Shown in pieces: positions 9,801 through 17,365 of a stretch of 64,000 nt of DNA. Location: NCBI RefSeq assembly GCF_006636205.1, contig NZ_VIGB01000003.1, forward strand, positions 1,922,001 through 1,986,000. The letters run 5' to 3'. The notes under the pieces are model-generated. The model did no database searches. It was not told the DNA's origin and saw only the letters and a list, made by a program, of their open reading frames with translations. The translations under genes were made by a program, and so were the position numbers. Source of the DNA: Kitasatospora acidiphila (lineage in GTDB: Bacteria; Actinomycetota; Actinomycetes; Streptomycetales; Streptomycetaceae). Each line of letters begins with the position of its first letter. The first letter of the stretch is position 1.

Positions 9801-10984
9801 GTGCCGTTCGGGCCCTGCGAGTGGCCGCCCAGGTTGTCCCGGTTCAGCAGGAAGATCCGGCCGTCCTTGCCCTCCTCCACCGCCAAGTGCGGTACGGCGG
9901 AGGTGCCGTAGCCGTCCGGGATGGCCATCACGCCGCCGGAGCCCAGGTCGCGGTCGTTGGTGTCCAGCATGGTGGCGTCGGACGGGCTGAAGTAGTCGGT
10001 CGCCTTCAGCGAGCCGTCGGACTGCACGCCCAGGCTGATGACCGACTCGGACATGGTGCTGGGCGGGTTGCTGCCCGGGCCGGGCGGCGGCGAGACGCCG
10101 TTGCCGGTGGAGAACATGATGTGGCCCTGGGCGTCGGCGACCAGGCCGCCGCCCGAATCCCAGATGCCGCCGCCGTGGTTGGCGGTGCCGGTCTCGTCCG
10201 CCCACAGCGCGGTCTGGGTGCCGGCGGTGGAGACGCCCGCAACGTAGCCGCGCCAGGCGCCGACGTCGCAGACCGACCCGAAGCCCGCGTACACCACGCC
10301 GTTCAACAGCAGCAGCCCCGGCCGCTGCCCCTCCTCGACCGGGTTGAACACCACGCTCGGGTCATTGCCCGGCGAGCCGCCGATCACCACCGGGAAGCCC
10401 GGCTTCTCGGCGCCGGTGGCCGGGTTGACCGCGTGCATCTTCCAGAGCGGCGACTGGTGGTACTGGCCGCCGTCCTCCTTGGAGGTGAGGAAGAGGTAGC
10501 CGCTGGCCGGGTCGTAGACCGGGGTCGAGGTGATCCCGATGTAGGGGGCCAGGTCGCCGCAGGACCAGCTGGCGCCCGGGGTGGTCACGCCCGAGGCCGG
10601 CCAGGGTGCGCCGTAGGTGTCGGTCCACTTGACGGCGCCGGTGGTGGCGTCCATGCCGTAGACGTGATTGGTCTCGGTGGCCACGATCACGGTGCTGCCG
10701 AGCACCACCGGTGCGGCGTAGACCTGGCCGTCGACCGCGCTGGAGAACTGCTGGCCGAAGTCGGAGGAGCTGACCTGGGCAGGAGTCAGGCCGGGCTCGT
10801 TCTGGTCCCAGCCGGTGCGGTAGTTGTCGACCGAGATGGTGTTGGAGTCGGCGTGCGCGGCCATCGGCCCGGTGAGGGCGAGCGCGGTGGTGCCGAGCGC
10901 GAGCAGGGCCGTGCTGAGCAGCGCGGCGGTGGTGCGGTGCCCGGCGCCGGTACGGCGGCGGGCACGGCTGAGCAGTGCTTTCAT
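6878..10984 (-). CDS. Large secreted multidomain protein: quinoprotein-like propeller, ASH-type repeats and legume-lectin-like domains
   Basis: A 1368-residue exported protein. Residues 1-45 are a signal peptide ending in AAHA. Residues 47 to about 550 contain PQQ-type propeller blades (VYGMDATTGAVKW, repeated 'YAYNGT', 'LLSFGRP'). Then come three Ig-like 'choice-of-anchor D'/ASH modules (about 555-860), an L-type lectin-like sandwich (about 870-1060), another ASH module (about 1075-1165) and a second lectin-like domain up to the C-terminus. No LPXTG or membrane anchor is seen. It may bind glycans at the cell surface, perhaps those made by the adjacent glycosyltransferase operon; that link is inference. 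The gene stands alone with its own upstream region. Confidence 0.8.
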   Translation of the reverse strand: MKALLSRARRRTGAGHRTTAALLSTALLALGTTALALTGPMAAHADSNTISVDNYRTGWDQNEPGLTPAQVSSSDFGQQFSSAVDGQVYAAPVVLGSTVIVATETNHVYGMDATTGAVKWTDTYGAPWPASGVTTPGASWSCGDLAPYIGITSTPVYDPASGYLFLTSKEDGGQYHQSPLWKMHAVNPATGAEKPGFPVVIGGSPGNDPSVVFNPVEEGQRPGLLLLNGVVYAGFGSVCDVGAWRGYVAGVSTAGTQTALWADETGTANHGGGIWDSGGGLVADAQGHIMFSTGNGVSPPPGPGSNPPSTMSESVISLGVQSDGSLKATDYFSPSDATMLDTNDRDLGSGGVMAIPDGYGTSAVPHLAVEEGKDGRIFLLNRDNLGGHSQGPNGTDANVQTLGPYNGCYCHPAFWGGGSGYVYYSGNGGPMQAFKIGTAGNGTPALALVGQGSINFGYLNEGSPIVSSVGTTAGSATVWVEKANDMYGNGGTLYAYNGTPNADGSLSLLWSGPIGTASKFTTPTTSNGHVYIGTRDGHLLSFGRPAASALTGSPVAVGSVNVGSRGSGTLTVTATQALTVNAVSTAAPFAVTAPTLPHTMAVGDTLSIPVSFTPTAAGATSGIVNLATSVGTVGFSVTGSGVKAGFATAPSSVSYTNQPTGVPDSTSVQFTNTGTGSETISAIGSPAAPWTVSGAPAVGTVIQPGGSFIASITYNPTVAGTNNDNFSVTSTSGTFTVPLTGSAITGQGHLTITPSTLAFGSIPVGTSSQQLSFTVTNDGNIPVTLNKAKAPVGTFSSPNAIAEGTVIGPDQSIAVPVVFSPSTAGPLADSYEVTGNTGQGDMFVQLTGTGLANLPSPPTGWQTNGSTTQPGPGTLQLTAATGNQSGSAFYTSPVATDGLTASFTAQLGGGSGGDGMTYALVDATKGSATATGVAGGGLGFSGLPGLSVDLVSSWSGQTGMGNFVGIAAGPGSGHDNLTYLAYAKAPGNLRTGTHTVAVTVAGGHVKVSLDGTALLDYVPTAGTIPASAYVGFTGSTGASTDVHAVSNVVITPPGAATSGPQPLTATPSAVVFGSATVGSTANQSVTLTNNGTATETVSASSAPAAPFGATLPSSGTAVPVGGRITVPVTFTPTLTGAQNSTFTITTTSGTVTVSLSGTGQPAATSGGTLPGFTDSSWQLNGVAVDNAGTVNLTTDGQHSAAGSIVNTKAVSPLGLHATFTEQISGTSSSLGDGMTFSLLDASSNSAGALGSGGSGLGAAGLNAVVTGLCVFGNFGANGPVLGVGTTAAGSSGITPLIADTNIPALQGSSHQIDITVTTASHLVVKIDGTQQVDVPVTLPSKVLAAFTAGVGASSDTFAVTAPTIAYTS

Positions 10985-11079
10985 CTGTGGAACCCCCCTG
11001 AGTCCGGACGTGCAGAAGTCCGGACGACTGTGCAGAGGAGCCCAAGCTAGCGATTCGTCAGATCATGTGTATGACGTTT

Positions 11080-11085
11080 GGTCAA
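11080..11085 (-). promoter_or_regulatory. Possible -35 hexamer (TTGACC) upstream of the quinoprotein/lectin gene
   Basis: The 162 bases between this gene and the response regulator are AT-richer than their surroundings, and TTGACC reads on the minus strand 95 bases before the start codon. I see no convincing -10 at the right distance, so this is only a candidate. Confidence 0.25.
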
Positions 11086-11146
11086 CTCTTAGACAATCAG
11101 TGGGGAAATGTAGCATGGGGTCCCATCACTGGGAGGACGCCGCTGG

Positions 11147-11755
11147 TCAGAGCCATCCTCGTTCGTCGGCGACCCGCAGCGCCTCCGTGCGGTTGCGGGT
11201 GCCGGTCTTGGCGATGGCGGACGAGGCGTAGTTCCGGACCGTCCCCTCCGACAGGTAGAGCTTTCCGGCGATCTCCGCCACGCCGGCGCCCGAACGGGAG
11301 GCGTTCAGCACGTCCCGCTCCCGGGCGGTGAGCGGCGACGCCCCCGCCGCCAAGGTCGCCGCGGCCAGCTCCGGATCCACCACCCGCTCCCCCGCCGCCA
11401 CCCGCCGGATGGCATCCGCCAGCACCTCGGCCGGTGCGTCCTTCACCACGAAGCCCACCGCGCCCGCCTCCATCGCCCGCCGCAGGTAGCCCGACCGCCC
11501 GAAGGTGGTCAGCATCACCACCCTGCAGTCCGGCAACTGCTCGGCCAGCACCGCGGCGGCGGCCAGCCCGTCCAGCCCCGGCATCTCGATGTCCAGCAGC
11601 GCCACGTCCGGGCGGTGCTCGCGGGCCGCGTCCACCACCTGGTCACCGCGGCCCACATCGGCCACCACCCGGAAGTCGTCCTCCAGGTCGAGCAGCGCCC
11701 GCAGCGCGGTGCGGATCAGCTCCTGGTCGTCCGCCAGCAACAGACGGATCGTCAT
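11147..11755 (-). CDS. LuxR/NarL-family response regulator
   Basis: A 202-residue two-component regulator. The receiver domain has D9/D10, phospho-acceptor D55 (ALLDIEMPG), the Thr of MLTTFG and K104 (VVKDAP). The C-terminal LuxR-type HTH starts around 135 (SPLTARERDVL) and contains the recognition helix region SEGTVRNYASSAI. ATG 11755 is preceded by AGGAG. It lies 21 bases after the histidine kinase gene and is probably its partner. The best target candidate in view is the palindrome at 13556-13569, upstream of the first gene of the same operon. Confidence 0.93.
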   Translation of the reverse strand: MTIRLLLADDQELIRTALRALLDLEDDFRVVADVGRGDQVVDAAREHRPDVALLDIEMPGLDGLAAAAVLAEQLPDCRVVMLTTFGRSGYLRRAMEAGAVGFVVKDAPAEVLADAIRRVAAGERVVDPELAAATLAAGASPLTARERDVLNASRSGAGVAEIAGKLYLSEGTVRNYASSAIAKTGTRNRTEALRVADERGWL

Positions 11756-11776
11756 ACCGCGCCTCTCCTGCCGAGA

Positions 11777-12931
11777 TCACAGGGCTACCCGCAACCGCCA
11801 ACCGTGTGGGTCCAGCGGACCGGCCTCGACGGTACCGCCCGCAGCCGCCACCCGCTCACGCAACCCGGTCAGCCCCTTGCCGTTCCCGGCCGCCGCACCC
11901 CCGACCCCGTCGTCGCCGACCCCGTCGTCGCCGATCTCCACCGAGGAGGCGGTGACGGCCACCGTGCACCTGGTCGCCCGGGCATGGCGCACCACATTGG
12001 TCAGCCCCTCCCGCACCACCCAGCCGAACAGCTCCCGATCGGCGGCGGCCACCATCTCGGTGGTCGTCGGCAGATCGGCCACCACCCCCGCCGCCCGCAG
12101 CAGTTCGCGGCCCCGCGCCAACTCGGCGGCCAGCGTCACCTCGCGGTAGCCCGAGACCGCCGCCCGCACATCGGCCAGCGCCTGCCGGGAGAGGCCCTCC
12201 ACCGCCGCCATCTCCGCCAGCGCCTCATCCGGGGCCTTGGGTGTGAGGCGCTGCGCCAGGCGGCTCTTCACCGTGATCGCGGTCAGCGAATGGCCGAGCA
12301 GGTCGTGCAGATCGCGGGCGATCCGGTTGCGCTCCGCCTCCGACGCCAGCCGGGCCACCTCGGCCCGGGCCGCCACCAGCGCCCGGTTGGTGGCGGCGAT
12401 CTCTGAGAACGCGCCCGCCACCAGCGCGGTGAAGAACAGCGCCAGCGCCTGGAACACCGCCGGGCCGCTGTTCCACGGGCGCACCGCCCAGGGCACCAGC
12501 AGGGCGGCGAGCGTTCCGGCCACCATGGCGTGCGAGGCGTACCGCCGCCGGAACACGGCGAAGAACGCGACGATGACGGTGGCCAGGAAGAAGGCGTCCT
12601 CATGGGCGAACGGCAGCGCGGCGACGAACAGCGCCGCCATGACCCCCAGCAGTGCCGTGGACTGCCGCTGCCGGCAAGCGGCCATCGCAGCCGCGGCCGC
12701 CAGGTAGACGGCGCCGAAGACGCTGACGATCACGTACCCCGCGACCGCGCCGGCCCCGTGGGCGTACTGCGACACCCCGGCCGCGGCGAGCCCCGGGTAG
12801 ACCAGCATCCCGTTGGCCAGCATCACCCGCCGCCAGCCCTGCGCCCAGCGCGCCGGGTCGCGGGGTGGGGGTTCGGTTGCGGACTGCACGTGGTTCTGGG
12901 GGGCCTGGTGCTGCGGGCCGTCGCCGTTCAC
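11777..12931 (-). CDS. Sensor histidine kinase, DesK/HisKA_3 type
   Basis: A 384-residue membrane kinase. Residues 1-35 are hydrophilic, then five or six membrane segments run to about 178. The HisKA_3 motif RDLHDLLGHSL has the phospho-acceptor H209, and a HATPase_c domain follows (N-box region near EGLTNVVRHARA; glycine motif GDDGVGDDGVGG with a short internal repeat). GTG 12931 has GAGAGG 10 bases upstream. The stimulus is unknown; with little extracytoplasmic sequence it likely senses the membrane itself. It lies between a 4-TM protein and the response regulator in one apparent operon. Confidence 0.9.
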   Translation of the reverse strand: MNGDGPQHQAPQNHVQSATEPPPRDPARWAQGWRRVMLANGMLVYPGLAAAGVSQYAHGAGAVAGYVIVSVFGAVYLAAAAAMAACRQRQSTALLGVMAALFVAALPFAHEDAFFLATVIVAFFAVFRRRYASHAMVAGTLAALLVPWAVRPWNSGPAVFQALALFFTALVAGAFSEIAATNRALVAARAEVARLASEAERNRIARDLHDLLGHSLTAITVKSRLAQRLTPKAPDEALAEMAAVEGLSRQALADVRAAVSGYREVTLAAELARGRELLRAAGVVADLPTTTEMVAAADRELFGWVVREGLTNVVRHARATRCTVAVTASSVEIGDDGVGDDGVGGAAAGNGKGLTGLRERVAAAGGTVEAGPLDPHGWRLRVAL

Positions 12932-12975
12932 GCTCGGATCGCCTCTCTTGCCTGGGCTGGCCTACGGCCTTCGGT

Positions 12976-13050
12976 TCAGGTCACAGCTGCTCAGGTCACA
13001 GCCACTCAGGTCACAGCCACTCAGGTCACGACTGCTCAGGTCACAGCTGC
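12976..13050. repeat. Five tandem 15-bp repeats
   Basis: Five head-to-tail copies of a 15-bp unit (TCAGGTCACAGCTGC and variants with AGCCAC or GACTGC) at 12976, 12991, 13006, 13021 and 13036. The last copy covers the stop codon of the membrane protein gene on the minus strand. Because the unit is 15 bp and contains TCA, the stop codon is repeated in frame in each unit. The array fills most of the gap before the kinase gene. Confidence 0.92.
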
Positions 13051-13496
13051 GCGAACAGCTCGCGCAGGTGCCGGCCGTTGGTCACGACGGCCACGCCCAG
13101 CAGCAGCAGGCCGCAGGCAACCTGCTCGATCTTCATCCACAGCGGGTACGTCCCCGGCAGCGTCACGATCACCGCGACGACCACCACCAGGATCGGCGAC
13201 AGGAACCGCAGCCGCCGGTACGCCCCACGCGACCCGGCGGCCGCCCGGTTGGTGAAGAAGAACGTCAGAGCGGCACTGAACGCGACGCCGATCCCCCGAC
13301 TGGTGACCGCCTGGTTCACCATGGAGTGGTTGTTGTGCATGGCGAAGATGACGACAAGGGTGACCAGGCTCAGCCCGAGGTAGGCGATCACCAGCTGCCG
13401 AACGGTACGGAAGGCGCGAACCGTGTCCGGGTGGCTCAGGCCGTTCTGGCCGCTCGGGCTGGTCTGGCTGCTCTTGTTGGTGTTGCTGAAGGTCAT
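13041..13496 (-). CDS. Small four-span membrane protein
   Basis: A 151-residue protein with a polar N-terminus of about 35 residues and four hydrophobic segments (roughly 38-55, 70-88, 99-115, 123-141). No enzymatic motif is seen. I prefer ATG 13496 because AGGA lies about 8 bases upstream; ATG 13505 is also possible. It is the first gene of a unit with the DesK-like kinase and LuxR-type regulator, separated from them by the 15-bp tandem repeat. A sensor accessory or regulated membrane target of that system is a reasonable guess. Confidence 0.72.
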   Translation of the reverse strand: MTFSNTNKSSQTSPSGQNGLSHPDTVRAFRTVRQLVIAYLGLSLVTLVVIFAMHNNHSMVNQAVTSRGIGVAFSAALTFFFTNRAAAGSRGAYRRLRFLSPILVVVVAVIVTLPGTYPLWMKIEQVACGLLLLGVAVVTNGRHLRELFAQL

Positions 13497-13555
13497 GGCA
13501 TCCATCCTGGCTGTGGGCAGGGCAACCGTGCAGTGTGCTCTTACACGAGAGCTTC

Positions 13556-13569
13556 ATGACAACTGTCAT
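13556..13569. promoter_or_regulatory. Palindrome ATGACA-AC-TGTCAT, candidate response-regulator operator
   Basis: Perfect 6-bp arms with a 2-base centre, 60 bases upstream of the membrane protein/kinase/regulator operon. Short palindromes of the ATGACA/TGTCAT kind are common for LuxR-type partners of DesK-like kinases, so autoregulation is plausible. Confidence 0.5.
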
Positions 13570-14022
13570 TGGGGGAAGCACGCGTTACGTCACAGCGCCT
13601 CTGACGGCTCACCAGCCCAAGGTTGCTCGAAAGCTCATGCCCCCGCCGACCTTGCCGATTGACCCTACTGACGGCTCGTCACCAACATGTCAGTAACAAC
13701 GACATCTCCCCCAGCCCGAGTTGGGCGGGCCAATGATGACATTCGAGGCTGATCCCTGGGAAGCTGCCGGGTACCTCGATCCCGGCGATGCATCCGCACA
13801 TTCACGGCACCTCGGACCCGGTGGCGGTCGGCCGTCGCGCTTGCCCCTGCGGGCCGCGGTGGCGAGCCCTTCGAGCATCGACTCCCGGGATGTTCCCGCG
13901 CTCGGCCTCCGCCCTCCTCGATGTTCAGCGGGGTGTCGCGATCGAATCCGGTGAACGGTGGATAGCATTTCACATCAGCCTTGGAAATGCCGCCGTCGCA
14001 TACTCGTCGAAAGGTTTGTGTA
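13570..14022. other. Intergenic region between divergent units
   Basis: About 450 bases without a convincing gene. Short open frames here have no recognisable product and no good ribosome site. The last 80 bases are AT-richer (TTTCACATCAGCCTTGGAAA region) and probably hold the promoter of the glycosidase gene. Confidence 0.5.
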
Positions 14023-15426
14023 ATGACCATCATGCCCTCGACAGCGCGATGCCTCGGGTTGGCCATGTTGGTGCTGGGAGTGACCACACCGGCCACGGCG
14101 ACCCCGACGGCTCCCGAACTGGGGCACTCGGGCCGCTGGCTCACCGACGAGCAGGGTCGGGTGGTCTCCTTGCACGGCGTCAATCTGGTCTACAAGTACC
14201 CGCCCTACTTCCCCGCAGCGGGAGGTTTCGGCGAGAAGGACGCCCAGTTCCTGGCGGAGAACGGTTTCAACGCGGTGCGGCTCGGTTTCGCGTGGAACGC
14301 GGTCGAACCGCAGCCCGGGGTCTACGACGACAACTACATCGAGCAGATCAAGCAGACCCAGAAGTTGCTGGCCCGGTACCACATCTACAGCCTGGTCGAC
14401 TCCCATCAGGACGCGTTCAACGAATCGGTGGGCGCGAGTTGGAGCGGGTTCCCCAAGTGGGCGGTGTTCCCCGACGGCCTGCCGGTGCAGCCGAATCCGG
14501 GCTTTCCAGCGGTCTACTTCACGAGCCCCGCACAGAACGAAACGTGGGCGAACTTCTGGCACGACCATGCCGCGCCCGACGGCGTCGGGGTGCAGGAACA
14601 CTATGCGGCCATGTGGGCGCACGTCGCGCAACGCTTCGCCGACCAGCCGCACGTCCTGGGCTACGACCTGATCAATGAGCCGTGGCCCGGCTGGGACTAC
14701 CCGACGTGCTTCCCGAAGGGCTGCCCTCGGTTCGAGGAAGACGTCCTCGCGCCGTTCGAAGCGAAAGCCATGAACGCCATCCGCCGAGTCGACCGGAAGC
14801 ACCTGCTGTTCTACGAGCCCGCCCTGACCAACGACTTCGGCACGCCGGACTGGATGCCGAATCCGACCGGCGATCCCAAGGCGGGGATGAGCTTCCACGA
14901 CTACTGCTTCGGCAAGGTCGACACCTGTGTGACCAACGGATTGGATCGCGCCGCCGCCGACGGTGCCGTCGGGGTGGTGACCGAGTTCGGCGCGACCACG
15001 GATTCGGCGAAGCTCACCAGTCTCGCGGATCGGTTCGACGACCACATGGCTTCCTGGACGTTCTGGTCCCCGGCGCAGAATCAGACGCCCAGTCACCCCC
15101 AGAAGCCTCCGACCGGCCCCAACCTGATGGACCCGGCGATCGTCCGGCCCTATCCACAGGCTATCGCCGGCACCCCGCAGCAGTGGCACTACGACACCGC
15201 GACCGGGACGTTCACCCTCCGGTACAGCGCCCGCCGCGCCGACTCCGGCCAACCGTTCGCCGGTGGCGCCCGCACCGAGGTGTACCTGCCGGCGAGCAAC
15301 TACCCCGGCGGCTACCGGGTCGAGAGCCAGGGCGCCGACGTCGTGTCGTCACCCGATGCCCGGGTACTCCAACTCACCACCATCCCCGGGCAGGACACCG
15401 TGCAGGTGACCGTGACGCGACGGTGA
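14023..15426 (+). CDS. Secreted glycoside hydrolase family 5, endoglycoceramidase-like
   Basis: A 467-residue exported enzyme with a signal peptide to about residue 27 (ATA|TPTAP). The (beta/alpha)8 GH5 domain shows FNAVRLGFAW, VDSHQD, the acid/base E219 in YDLINEPW and the nucleophile E321 in GVVTEFGATT. A beta-rich C-terminal domain of about 90 residues follows, as in endoglycosylceramidases of actinomycetes. It likely hydrolyses the bond between a glycan and a ceramide-like lipid or an aryl glycoside; substrate is inferred from overall resemblance. ATG 14023 has GAAAGG upstream. It is a single-gene unit closed by a strong hairpin. Confidence 0.9.
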   Translation: MTIMPSTARCLGLAMLVLGVTTPATATPTAPELGHSGRWLTDEQGRVVSLHGVNLVYKYPPYFPAAGGFGEKDAQFLAENGFNAVRLGFAWNAVEPQPGVYDDNYIEQIKQTQKLLARYHIYSLVDSHQDAFNESVGASWSGFPKWAVFPDGLPVQPNPGFPAVYFTSPAQNETWANFWHDHAAPDGVGVQEHYAAMWAHVAQRFADQPHVLGYDLINEPWPGWDYPTCFPKGCPRFEEDVLAPFEAKAMNAIRRVDRKHLLFYEPALTNDFGTPDWMPNPTGDPKAGMSFHDYCFGKVDTCVTNGLDRAAADGAVGVVTEFGATTDSAKLTSLADRFDDHMASWTFWSPAQNQTPSHPQKPPTGPNLMDPAIVRPYPQAIAGTPQQWHYDTATGTFTLRYSARRADSGQPFAGGARTEVYLPASNYPGGYRVESQGADVVSSPDARVLQLTTIPGQDTVQVTVTRR

Positions 15427-15451
15427 CCGGAAACGGCTGAGGCCGTGTGTC

Positions 15452-15483
15452 TGGGGCGGCCCGCGTCATCGCGGGCCGCCCCA
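15452..15483 (+). terminator. Intrinsic hairpin after the glycosidase gene
   Basis: A perfect 14-bp GC-rich stem (15452-15465 with 15470-15483) and a 4-base loop. There is no U-run, as is common in streptomycetes. It also faces the convergent small-gene operon. Confidence 0.75.
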
Positions 15484-15590
15484 GGCATTGAGCTTCAGCC
15501 GCCGAGGATCTCCGAGGACCTGCCTCATCGGCAATCCGCGTCGGCCCGGGTGGCGGGCCGACACGGCGAGTTCAACGCGCTCAGCGGCAA

Positions 15591-15800
15591 TCAGGGCGTG
15601 GGGTCGGCGAGGTCGGAGGTGATGCGGGCGTGCAGCTGCTTCATCGCGGCGAGGGTGTCGTCGATCTCGGGGCAGGCGCCCTTCTCGACGGCCAGGGCGT
15701 CGAGCCTGCGGCCGAGGGCACGCAGGTCGGCGAGCGCTGCGTGGCGGTCGAACGGGTCGTCGAGGGTGTAGCCGGGCTCGGGGGTGCTCGGGGTGCTCAT
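15591..15800 (-). CDS. Small acidic helical protein, paralogue of the one at 50426
   Basis: A 69-residue protein predicted to be mostly alpha-helical. Its core (LRALGRRLDAL ... IDDTLAAMKQLHARI) aligns clearly with the 70-residue protein at 50426-50638 (LRSLGRSLDRQ ... LDATLLLMKQIHLGI). Both lie within 3 kb of an XRE-type regulator gene, so they form a small family tied to that kind of locus. Function is unknown; a helical hairpin partner protein is possible. It is the last gene of a three-gene unit divergent from the XRE regulator. Confidence 0.65.
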   Translation of the reverse strand: MSTPSTPEPGYTLDDPFDRHAALADLRALGRRLDALAVEKGACPEIDDTLAAMKQLHARITSDLADPTP

Positions 15801-15854
15801 CGCGGGGGCTGCCTTTCGTACAAGGTTTTGAGAATTGGGGATGAGTGAGGTGAG

Positions 15855-16076
15855 TCAGGTCAGGTCGCGGGGCGCCGCGCCGCCCAGGGTGGCGCGGCGC
15901 AGCATGCGGTTGGCACGCTCGAAGCCGAACAAGCACCAGGGGACGGCGACTTGGGCACCACCTTCGACGGTGACCACCGGCCCCGGGGCGACCAGGGTGG
16001 GGCGGCCGCAGCAGTGACAACGACCCGGCCGCCACTTGGTGATGGGCGGCACGGGGATCTGCCAACCTCTGGTCAC
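15855..16076 (-). CDS. Small Cys-rich protein, possible zinc ribbon half
   Basis: A 73-residue protein starting at GTG 16076, with GAAAGGA 6 bases upstream. The motif CHCCGRP at about 20-26 and a later Cys (VPWC) could bind a metal, but a full four-ligand site is not clear. I do not recognise the family. It is the middle gene of a unit that runs away from the XRE regulator. Confidence 0.6.
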   Translation of the reverse strand: MTRGWQIPVPPITKWRPGRCHCCGRPTLVAPGPVVTVEGGAQVAVPWCLFGFERANRMLRRATLGGAAPRDLT

Positions 16077-16158
16077 CGCCCGTCCTTTCGGATGCGGCAG
16101 CCTTCCGCCGTGGTGAGGACCGGCCCGCCGGTGGTGCGGGAGGGGCGGATGGGACTGG

Positions 16159-16422
16159 TCACGGCGCCACCTGGGAGTTCGTCCTGACCGTGGGGGTCAC
16201 CGGGCCCAACTTGGGCTCGTCATGGACGGGTTCGATCTCCGACGCGGGGACCTCCCACTCGTACCCACCGCGCGGGGGCCGCAGGTAGACGGTGGGGTGC
16301 TTCTCGTAACCGGGGCCCATATAGGTCCCGACCCGTCCGGTGGTGAGATCCCGGACGAGCTCCCCGAGTTGGGGGGCGTACAGCGCCCGGGGAGGGTGCG
16401 AGGGGTTGGGGTGCACACTCAT
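16159..16422 (-). CDS. Small hypothetical protein of XRE/DUF397 loci
   Basis: An 87-residue protein starting at ATG 16422 with AGGAG upstream. The central part (LVRDLTTGRVGTYMG ... VYLRPPRGGYEWEV) looks like a small beta-barrel, with polar tails. Proteins with this LRPPxGGxEW motif are often seen near Scr1-like regulators in streptomycetes, but no function is known to me. It is the first gene of the three-gene unit divergent from the XRE regulator, with which it shares a 120-base promoter region. Confidence 0.68.
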   Translation of the reverse strand: MSVHPNPSHPPRALYAPQLGELVRDLTTGRVGTYMGPGYEKHPTVYLRPPRGGYEWEVPASEIEPVHDEPKLGPVTPTVRTNSQVAP

Positions 16423-16495
16423 CGCGGTCGCTCCTTTCTGTGATCGAGCAGTAACAGCATCGGCAAATGGAGCTACGCTCGAAAGGCCCCCGCAC

Positions 16496-16524
16496 TTGAC
16501 ACTTGCTCCAAGGGGGACTCAGAT
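16496..16524 (+). promoter_or_regulatory. Candidate promoter of the XRE regulator gene
   Basis: TTGACA at 16496-16501 and TCAGAT at 16519-16524 are 17 bases apart, 19 bases before the ATG. The -35 matches consensus exactly; the -10 is weak. Confidence 0.45.
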
Positions 16525-16542
16525 CCGAAAGGGTGATCGACC

Positions 16543-17355
16543 ATGCGGCGCACCGAACTTGACCCCTCCGCCGGCCCCGGCGCCGCCTTCGGCGTGCAGC
16601 TGCGCAGGTCGCGAGAGGCGCTGGGGCTCTCGCAGGTGACCTTCGGCAAGCAGATCGGGTACAGCGACACGTTCATCTCGTGCGTCGAACGGGCGACGAG
16701 GAATCCCTCCTACGACTTCGCCGTGAAGTCGGACAAGGCGTTGCTCACGGGTGGGACGCTGGAGTTGATGTGGTGGTCGCTGAGGCACAAGGCGCTGCTC
16801 GAAGGCTTCCCGGAGTACGCGGCCCAGGAGGCCAAGGCGGCGGAGATCCGTCACTTCGAGCTTGGGATCATCCCTGGGCTACTCCAAACCCCGGAGTACG
16901 CCAAGGCCTTCGCCATGGCGGCGGTGCGGCGGGGCAGCGTCACCAAGGAGGAAGCGGAGGAGCGATTGGAGTTCCTGGCTTCCCGTCAGCGCCGCCTGGA
17001 ACGCGCGGACGGCCCGCTGCTGCACGTGGTCCTGGACGAGGGGGCCATCCGGCGCCCGGTCGGAGGACCGGCCGTGATGCGGCGTCAGTTCCGGCGCATC
17101 GAGGAGCTGTCGGAGCGGCCCAACGTGACGATCCAGATCGCACCGTTCAGCCTCGCCGAGGAGCTGCCGTTCTCGAAGACCGTCACACTGCTGACCTTGG
17201 CCGATCGCTCGGTGCTGGCCTACTCGGAGTGCCAGTTGCGCGGCTTCCTGGAACGCGAAGTCAAGACTGCTCGGAGTTGGGAGAGGGCGTACCATCACCT
17301 GCAGGTGGAAGCCCTATCGAAGGGCGCGACCCTGGAAGTGCTCCGCAAAGCTTGA
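16543..17355 (+). CDS. XRE-family regulator with DUF5753 (Scr1-like)
   Basis: A 270-residue protein. Residues about 14-75 are an XRE HTH (FGVQLRRSREALGLSQVTF ... YSDTFISCVERATRNPS). The rest is the DUF5753 domain, recognised by PGLLQTPEYAKAF, RQRRLERADGP, VVLDEGAIRRPVG and IQIAPFSLAEE. In streptomycetes such proteins pair with a small DUF397 protein encoded just downstream (Scr1/Scr2 style, sometimes described as antitoxin-like or developmental regulators). Two DUF397 genes follow here, the first only 10 bases away. Confidence 0.92.
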   Translation: MRRTELDPSAGPGAAFGVQLRRSREALGLSQVTFGKQIGYSDTFISCVERATRNPSYDFAVKSDKALLTGGTLELMWWSLRHKALLEGFPEYAAQEAKAAEIRHFELGIIPGLLQTPEYAKAFAMAAVRRGSVTKEEAEERLEFLASRQRRLERADGPLLHVVLDEGAIRRPVGGPAVMRRQFRRIEELSERPNVTIQIAPFSLAEELPFSKTVTLLTLADRSVLAYSECQLRGFLEREVKTARSWERAYHHLQVEALSKGATLEVLRKA

Positions 17356-17365
17356 AAGGAACGCC

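Noticed and set aside
8378..11050. An 890-codon open frame on the plus strand opposite the secreted propeller/lectin gene
   Set aside because: It is the GC-rich antisense shadow: composition is almost all Gly, Ala, Arg, Val and Asp, with no domain, while the minus strand encodes a signal peptide and recognisable domains.
12976..13050. CRISPR-like array
   Set aside because: The units are 15 bp and contiguous, without spacers; there are no cas genes.
13665..14183. A 172-codon minus-strand open frame in the intergenic region before the glycosidase
   Set aside because: No ribosome site, no domain and partly antisense to the glycosidase signal peptide.
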